From the NCBI GenBank assembly GCA_900315285.1, contig OMYO01000001.1, forward strand, positions 93,797 through 157,796: a DNA stretch of 64,000 nucleotides. The letters are read 5' to 3'. Of the stretch, positions 58,779 through 64,000 are shown one piece after another; within the stretch, counting starts at the first letter, position 1, and each line of letters opens with the position of its first letter. The notes below the pieces were generated by a model. The model made no database searches, had not been told where the DNA came from, and saw only the letters and a program-made list of their open reading frames with translations. Source of the stretch: an uncultured Eubacteriales bacterium (GTDB lineage Bacteria; Bacillota; Clostridia; Oscillospirales; Acutalibacteraceae). Position numbers and translations under genes: made by a program.

Positions 58779-61259
58779 CTAGACCCCTTTCTTGGCCCGG
58801 ATGATCTGCTGGGCAGCCGTGAAGTTGCCGGTGGGGACATAGTCCTTCAGCGGGACCATCTTCTCGTTGATGACGTCCAGGAACCACGAAGGCTGCGGGA
58901 AGAAGGCGGCCTCCAGCTCGTGGCAAGGGGTGATCCAGTTGCGGGAACCCAGTACCACGGGGGCGGCATCCAGGTCGTCGAAGCACAGGTCGGCGATGTT
59001 GGCGGCCAGGTCGTTCAGATAGCTGCCGCGTGCGCTGGCGTCGCCGGCGATGATGATGCGGCCGGTCTTCTTGACCGATGCAATCACCTTCTCATAGTTA
59101 AACGGCACCAGGGAGCGGGCGTCGATGACTTCGGCTTCCAGACCGTATTTCTCTTTCAACTCGTCGGCAGCCTGGAGGGCGCGGTAGAGCGTGGCGCCGA
59201 TGGTCAGGAAGGTTACGTCCTTGCCTTCGCGCTTCACATCGGGTTCACCGAGCGGAATCTCGTAATAGCCTTCCGGCACACCGCCCTGGTGGAACTCTTC
59301 GCCCTTGTCGTAGATGCGCTGGCTCTCGAAGAAGATGACCGGATCCGTTCCCTGAAGGGCGGCGTTCATCATACCCTTGGCATCGTACGGGGTCACCGGG
59401 AACACTACTTTCAGGCCCGGGATGTGGGTGCACAGGGACGTCCAGTCCTGACTGTGCTGGGCACCGTACTTGGAACCCACGGAAACCCGCACTACCACCG
59501 GCATCTTGAGGATGTTGCCGCTCATGGCCTGCCACTTGGGCAGCTGGTTGAAGATCTCGTCACCGCAGCAACCCAGGAAGTCGCAGTACATGATTTCCGG
59601 AATCACGCGGCCGCCGCACATCGCATAGCCGATCGCAGTGCCGATAATGGCCGCCTCGGCGATGGGGGTGTTGAACAGGCGATGGTAGGGAAGGGCTTCG
59701 GTCAGGCCGCGGTACACGGCGAAGGCACCACCCCATTCGCGGTTCTCCTCTCCGTAGGCGACGAGGGAAGAATCCTTATAGAACCGGTCCACGATGGCTT
59801 CGAAGAGACCGTCCTTGATGTTGTACATCTTCATCTTGGACACCGGCTTTCCTTCCGCATCCAGGTAGAAGCGGCTCTTGCCGGCGATGGATTTTACGCG
59901 CGGGTTCTCTTCCATCGGGTGGTTGACCTCCGGTTTGGCATCGCCGAGGGAATCCACGCTACCGTTGGAGAACATCATGTCGCCCAGGAGCTCATTCTCT
60001 TTCACGAGGTCCATGCGCGGCGATACGGTCTCATCGATGGCCAGTTTGTACATCTCAAAGATGACCTCCTTCATCTCGGCCTGGATCTTGTCCAGGTCTT
60101 TCTGTTTCGCCACACCGGCCTTGATCAACTCGCGGCCGAATCCGAGGATGCAGTCTTCGGCTTCCCAGGCGGCGATTTCCTCTTTGGTCCGATACGAGCT
60201 CTGGTCGGAAGGCGAGTGACCGCTGTAGCGGTAGGTAACCACGTCCAGCAGGCAAGGGCCTTCTTTTTTCTCCAGCAGGGCTTTCTTGCGGCGGAAAGCG
60301 TCGATGACGGCCAGCGGATTGTAGCCATCCACGCGCTCAGCATGCCAGGCTTCCGGATTGAAACCAGCGCCCAGGCGGGCCGGGAAGGTGTAGCCCATGG
60401 TCTCGCCGCGGGTCTGGCCACCCATCGCATACTGGTTGTCCATCACGTTGATGAGCACCGGCAGGCCGCCTTTCATGTCTCCCTCCCAGAGGGTCTTGAA
60501 CTGGTCCATGGAAGCGAAGGTCATGCCTTCCAGGACCGGACCGCGGGCCATGGCACCATCGCCCAGGTTGGCGACGACGATGCCTTTCTTCCGGTTGACC
60601 TTCTTGTACAGGGCTGCACCCACGGCGATGGAGCCGCTACCGCCCACGATGGCGTTGTTCGGGTAGATGCCGAACGGGGTGAAGAAGGTATGCATCGATC
60701 CGCCCAGACCCTTGTTGAAACCGGTCGTGCGGGCGAAAATCTCGGCGATGGCACCGTAGATCAGGAAGCGGATACCGAGCTCTTTGGTCGTGCCCTTGAA
60801 GCCTTTGCCGGCAACGGCAACGGTTGCGCCGCCCCAGAACTCGTCCATGATTTTCTTCAGCTGCTTGTCGGGAAGGATCTCGATGGAACGCAGACCCTTG
60901 GCGAGGATCTCACCGTGGCTGCGGTGGCTGCCGAAAATAAAGTCGTCCGTGTCCAGGTTGTAGGCCATACCCACGGCGGCGGCTTCCTGGCCGGCGCTCA
61001 AGTGGGCCGGACCCGGGTTGTTATAGGCCACGCCGTTGTAGCCGCCCGTGGTCTTGACGAGATTCAGCATCGTCTCGAACTCACGGATGGTGAACATGTC
61101 GCGATAGATGTGCAACAGGTCTTCCTTGGTGAAATTCTTTTCTTTGAGTTCGTCCGCGACGCTCTTCTTGTACTGCATCACGGGAATTTCCGGGAACTTG
61201 ATTTTGTGTTCTTTCGGACGGCGGACCTCATTCGGGTCGATATACAATGACTTGGGCAT
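58779..61259 (-). CDS. pyruvate/2-oxoacid dehydrogenase E1, fused alpha and beta subunits
   Basis: 826 residues. The alpha half (about 35-430) has GSHRSHGEILAKG near 109 and the thiamin diphosphate motif GDGAMARGPVLEGMTFA near 244. The beta half (about 485-826) has YGEENREWGGAFAVYRGL, GSKYGAQHSQDWTSL and DARSLVPFNYEKV. Alpha and beta are separate genes in most bacteria; fused forms of this size occur in Bacteroidota and relatives. It decarboxylates pyruvate or a branched 2-oxo acid and loads the lipoyl group of E2. No Shine-Dalgarno site is present. Confidence 0.9.
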   Translation of the reverse strand: MPKSLYIDPNEVRRPKEHKIKFPEIPVMQYKKSVADELKEKNFTKEDLLHIYRDMFTIREFETMLNLVKTTGGYNGVAYNNPGPAHLSAGQEAAAVGMAYNLDTDDFIFGSHRSHGEILAKGLRSIEILPDKQLKKIMDEFWGGATVAVAGKGFKGTTKELGIRFLIYGAIAEIFARTTGFNKGLGGSMHTFFTPFGIYPNNAIVGGSGSIAVGAALYKKVNRKKGIVVANLGDGAMARGPVLEGMTFASMDQFKTLWEGDMKGGLPVLINVMDNQYAMGGQTRGETMGYTFPARLGAGFNPEAWHAERVDGYNPLAVIDAFRRKKALLEKKEGPCLLDVVTYRYSGHSPSDQSSYRTKEEIAAWEAEDCILGFGRELIKAGVAKQKDLDKIQAEMKEVIFEMYKLAIDETVSPRMDLVKENELLGDMMFSNGSVDSLGDAKPEVNHPMEENPRVKSIAGKSRFYLDAEGKPVSKMKMYNIKDGLFEAIVDRFYKDSSLVAYGEENREWGGAFAVYRGLTEALPYHRLFNTPIAEAAIIGTAIGYAMCGGRVIPEIMYCDFLGCCGDEIFNQLPKWQAMSGNILKMPVVVRVSVGSKYGAQHSQDWTSLCTHIPGLKVVFPVTPYDAKGMMNAALQGTDPVIFFESQRIYDKGEEFHQGGVPEGYYEIPLGEPDVKREGKDVTFLTIGATLYRALQAADELKEKYGLEAEVIDARSLVPFNYEKVIASVKKTGRIIIAGDASARGSYLNDLAANIADLCFDDLDAAPVVLGSRNWITPCHELEAAFFPQPSWFLDVINEKMVPLKDYVPTGNFTAAQQIIRAKKGV

Positions 61260-61261
61260 AA

Positions 61262-62641
61262 TTATTTGACGGTAAACAGGGTTTCTTTCAAAATTTCAGA
61301 TACGGTAGGATGGGGGAAGACCACCTCTTTGAGCTGCTCCACAGTCATTTCCTGCTCGATGGCGATGCAGGCGCTGTGGATCATCTCGGAGCAAGGGTTG
61401 CCCAGCATGTGGACACCCAGCACCTCGTGGTACTTTTTACCCACGAGTACCTTGCAGAGGCCTTCGCCGCGCTCGTTCTCGGCCACAAAGCGGCCGGAAT
61501 AGGCCATCGGGAGCTTCACGACGGTGCATTCAATGCCTTTGGCGGCCGCCTCGCTTTCGGTGAGGCCGACGCCTGCTACCTCGGGATTGGTATAGACCAC
61601 GCCCGGGATAGCGTTGTAACGCATGCGGTCTTTCTTGCCCAGGATGTTGTTGATGGCAACCTCACCCTCGCGAGAAGCGGTATGGGCCAGCATGGAGAAG
61701 CCGGTCACGTCGCCGGCGGCATAGACATTGGGAATATTGGTGCGCATCTGCTCGTCCACTTTCACGCCGCAGGGCTTGCCGCCGCGGTTCAGCAGCATCT
61801 CCACACCCAGCGTCTCCAGACCGAAGCCGGCAATGTTGGCGCGACGGCCCACGCTCACCAGGATCTTGTCCCCGCTCACGCGGCAGACCTTCCCTTCCGG
61901 ATCTTCATAGACCACGGTATTGCCTTCGATGCCCGTTACCTTGCAGCGCAGGCAGAAGGTAACGCCTTTCTTGGCATAGATGCCCTGGAGCATCGTGCTG
62001 ATTTCGTCGTCCATCGGACCGAGGATTTTCGGGAGCATCTCCACCACGGTCACCTTGGTGCCGATGGAATTGAAGAAGCTGGCGAACTCCATGCCGATCA
62101 CGCCGCCGCCGATGATGACCAGTTCCTTGGGCTGCTCCTGCAGGGAGAGGATTTCGCGGTTGGTTACGATTACGTCGCCGGCCTCTTTCAAACCGGGGAT
62201 GGGCGGAACCACCGCCTCGCTGCCCGTGCAGAGCAGCAGGTTGCGGGCCGTATAGTCATTGCCCTCGCAGGTGAGGGTGATGCCGTCGGCTCCGCGGCCC
62301 TTGATGCAAGCTTCGCCTTTGACGGTCTCGACCCTGGCGGCCTTCACGCCGGCTTTGACGCCGCCGACGAGTTTCTTGACCACCTTGTCCTTGCGGGCGA
62401 TAATCTTGGAAAAATCGAACGAAGCGCCGTCCACGCTTACGCCGTACTGGTCTGCGTGGCGGGCATAGTCAAAGACTTTGGCGCTGTAGAGCAGCGTCTT
62501 GGTGGGGATGCAGCCCTCGTTCAGGCACACACCGCCCATTTCCCTTTTCTCGAAGAGGACGACCGAAAGGCCCTGCGCACCGGCGCGCTCGGCAGCGACA
62601 TATCCGCCGGGACCTCCTCCGATAATGGCTAAATCATACAT
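61262..62641 (-). CDS. lpdA: dihydrolipoyl dehydrogenase (E3)
   Basis: 459 residues. FAD loop GGGPGGYVAAERAGAQG at 8-24, redox disulfide in GGVCLNEGCIPTK at 36-48, NAD loop IIGGGVIGMEFASF near 173, central YAAGDVTGF near 301, and the C-terminal catalytic His-Glu pair in HPTVSEILKE. It reoxidises E2 dihydrolipoamide. It ends two bases before the E1 start, so E2, E3, E1 and PHP form one operon. Confidence 0.96.
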   Translation of the reverse strand: MYDLAIIGGGPGGYVAAERAGAQGLSVVLFEKREMGGVCLNEGCIPTKTLLYSAKVFDYARHADQYGVSVDGASFDFSKIIARKDKVVKKLVGGVKAGVKAARVETVKGEACIKGRGADGITLTCEGNDYTARNLLLCTGSEAVVPPIPGLKEAGDVIVTNREILSLQEQPKELVIIGGGVIGMEFASFFNSIGTKVTVVEMLPKILGPMDDEISTMLQGIYAKKGVTFCLRCKVTGIEGNTVVYEDPEGKVCRVSGDKILVSVGRRANIAGFGLETLGVEMLLNRGGKPCGVKVDEQMRTNIPNVYAAGDVTGFSMLAHTASREGEVAINNILGKKDRMRYNAIPGVVYTNPEVAGVGLTESEAAAKGIECTVVKLPMAYSGRFVAENERGEGLCKVLVGKKYHEVLGVHMLGNPCSEMIHSACIAIEQEMTVEQLKEVVFPHPTVSEILKETLFTVK

Positions 62642-62658
62642 GGTTATCGTGTGGTATT

Positions 62659-64000
62659 TTAAAATTCAACATCCAGGTTTTCGATTTCCGTGGCAACCTG
62701 CTTGAGGAAGCGGGTGGCTTCGCCGCCGTCGATGGCGCGGTGGTCATAGGTGAGGCTCAGGCCCATATAGGGGACAAAGGCCACCACACCGCCGCCCAGG
62801 TCTTTCGGACGCGGGACGATGGTGCCCACGCCCAGGATGGCGCTCTGGGGTACATTGATGATGGGGGTGAACCATTCCACGCCGAATCCGCCCAGGTTGG
62901 ATACCGTAAAGGAAGCGGCTTCCGGAGAAAGCAGGTCCGGATTGATGCTGCCCTTCTTGCTGTCTTCGGCCACCTTCTTGAGGTTCTTGGCCAGTCCGGT
63001 GATGTTCAGTTCGTCGGCATGCGGGACGGCCGGAACCATGAGGCCGCGTTCCGTATCCACGGCCAGGCCCAGGTTCACGCTCTTGAAGAGGCGCATGGCG
63101 TCTCCCAGGCAGTGGGAATTCAGGTTGGGGAACTTCTGCAGGGCCTTGATGACGGCATAGCAGACAAAGTCGTTGATGGTGATGTTGACATCCACCTTGC
63201 CCTCTTCGAAGGCCTTCTTGGCTTTCTTGCGGAGCGCCTGGACCTTGCGGGCGTCGGCACCCAGCATATGGGTGAGCTGGGCGGAGTTCTGCAGGGAATT
63301 GTACATGCTCTTGGCAATGAGTTTGCGCATGTTGGACATCTTCACCACTTCGAACTCGGCGCCTTCTCCGGCTATGTCGGTGTGGTTGGCTTTCCAGACC
63401 TTCAGGTCGGAACCTTTAACAGCTCCGGCCAGGCCGCTTCCCGTTCCAGGAGAAGCGAGTCCGCCGTCGGCCATCCTGGCCTTGGCCAGTCCCGTCAGGG
63501 TACCCTGGGCGGCAGCGGCGGCTTCCACGTCGCGGGCGATGATGCGTCCGTGAGGGCCTGTTCCGGCAACGCGGCTGGTATCCACACCCTTTTCAGCGGC
63601 TATCTTGCGTGCGCGGGGCGATGCGGGAGCGCCGGAGGGTTCTCCCGCAGCAACCTGTGCCACCCTCGGCGTCATAAGAGGGAGGGACCCAGCCTCCTGG
63701 CTGGAAGGGGTCGGGCTTTGCGAGACGCTGGTCGAGGGAAAACCTGCATTGGGGGCGAATTCGGCAAAGGACTCGCCGGGTTCGCCGATGACCATTACAT
63801 TCGTCAAAACGGGAATCTCGTCCCCGTCCTTGAAAAAGACGGCAAGGACGGTTCCCGCCACTTTTGCTTCTTCCTCGAAGGTCGCCTTGTCGGTTTCATA
63901 ACCGAACAGGATGTCCCCTACAGCGACCTGGTCACCCGGTTTTTTTTTGAATTCGGAGACGATGCAGCTCTCCACGGACTGGCCCTGTTTGGGCATAATG
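62659..64000 (-). CDS. dihydrolipoyllysine acyltransferase (E2), 5'-partial
   Basis: About 446 visible residues; the reading frame stays open at the right edge (an Ile codon precedes MPKQGQSVES), so the true start is outside. The lipoyl domain has ETDKATFEEEA with the lipoyl Lys, about residues 1-78. The E1/E3-binding domain is near 127-165 (SPRARKIAAEKGVDTSRVAGTGPHGRIIARDV). The catalytic domain ends with LSLTYDHRAIDGGEATRFL, whose HxxxD is the catalytic motif. Ser/Pro-rich linkers join them. It is the first visible gene of the operon. Confidence 0.93.
   Translation of the reverse strand, partial: IMPKQGQSVESCIVSEFKKKPGDQVAVGDILFGYETDKATFEEEAKVAGTVLAVFFKDGDEIPVLTNVMVIGEPGESFAEFAPNAGFPSTSVSQSPTPSSQEAGSLPLMTPRVAQVAAGEPSGAPASPRARKIAAEKGVDTSRVAGTGPHGRIIARDVEAAAAAQGTLTGLAKARMADGGLASPGTGSGLAGAVKGSDLKVWKANHTDIAGEGAEFEVVKMSNMRKLIAKSMYNSLQNSAQLTHMLGADARKVQALRKKAKKAFEEGKVDVNITINDFVCYAVIKALQKFPNLNSHCLGDAMRLFKSVNLGLAVDTERGLMVPAVPHADELNITGLAKNLKKVAEDSKKGSINPDLLSPEAASFTVSNLGGFGVEWFTPIINVPQSAILGVGTIVPRPKDLGGGVVAFVPYMGLSLTYDHRAIDGGEATRFLKQVATEIENLDVEF

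Noticed and set aside
57801..61250. A 1149-codon open frame on the plus strand opposite E1 and the PHP gene
   Set aside because: It is the antisense of two well-supported genes with full catalytic motifs. Its protein has no domain pattern and reflects high GC at third positions.

Overview
The window reads as two pieces of DNA. Positions 1 to about 57,080 look like a high-GC anaerobic Firmicute, most likely Clostridia from a gut-like habitat. The evidence is AGGAGG-type ribosome sites before nearly every gene, type III pantothenate kinase with an ECF-type transporter, a C_GCAxxG_C_C protein, a 2x[4Fe-4S] ferredoxin, a Thermotoga-type DAHP synthase and many secreted proteins with Gram-positive signal peptides. 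From about 57.1 kb to the right edge the genes lack Shine-Dalgarno sites, one secreted protein has the SASAQ signal-peptide end usual in Bacteroidota, and a pyruvate dehydrogenase operon with fused E1 alpha/beta runs off the window. This points to an assembly chimera or a transferred block.

Layout. 0-5 kb: a DivIVA-like protein and a lipase (minus), then coaX, an ECF S component, gtrA and nhaC (plus). 5-10 kb: a BchD-like plus CobN-like metal chelatase pair. 11-17 kb: four paralogous phosphatases of the Y_phosphatase3 type, three with signal peptides, alternating between two subfamilies, with a secreted DUF2804-like protein between the first two; then tRNA-Ser(GGA). 17-25 kb: nrdR with an M20 peptidase, a five-gene minus operon (unknown Cys-rich protein, TPR, C_GCAxxG, DUF4003-like, PepT-like), and a ThrE-type exporter. 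25-31 kb: a secreted CHAP hydrolase, purC, an ACT protein with a PaaK-type ligase, a fifth phosphatase paralogue that has lost its catalytic Cys and Arg, a leucine-rich-repeat protein and a YdbC/PC4 protein. 31.7-34 kb: a secreted 753-residue protein with fifteen uninterrupted 12-residue hydrophobic repeats. 34-41 kb: four lipolytic enzymes (lipase, patatin, alpha/beta hydrolase, LCAT-like) around a TPP-riboswitch-controlled thiC.

41-49 kb is a complete-looking aromatic amino acid operon (aroF-tyrA-aroB-aroA-aroC-pheA-aroE/aroK fusion) without dehydroquinase. It is preceded by a promoter, a Tyr/Phe-rich leader peptide and a terminator, so transcription attenuation is likely. 49-57 kb holds ferredoxin, trmN6-like and rsmI genes, a second CHAP hydrolase with a WalR-type box, an Rrf2 regulator, a CDF transporter, ychF, folA, a small membrane protein and another hydrolase.

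Four intergenic repeat copies (19.1, 25.3, 11.0 and 51.9 kb) share the core GGCGATT; two have 15-17 bp terminal inverted repeats and all lack coding capacity. No copy lies in the right-hand block. There is no CRISPR array, transposase, rRNA or phage gene.
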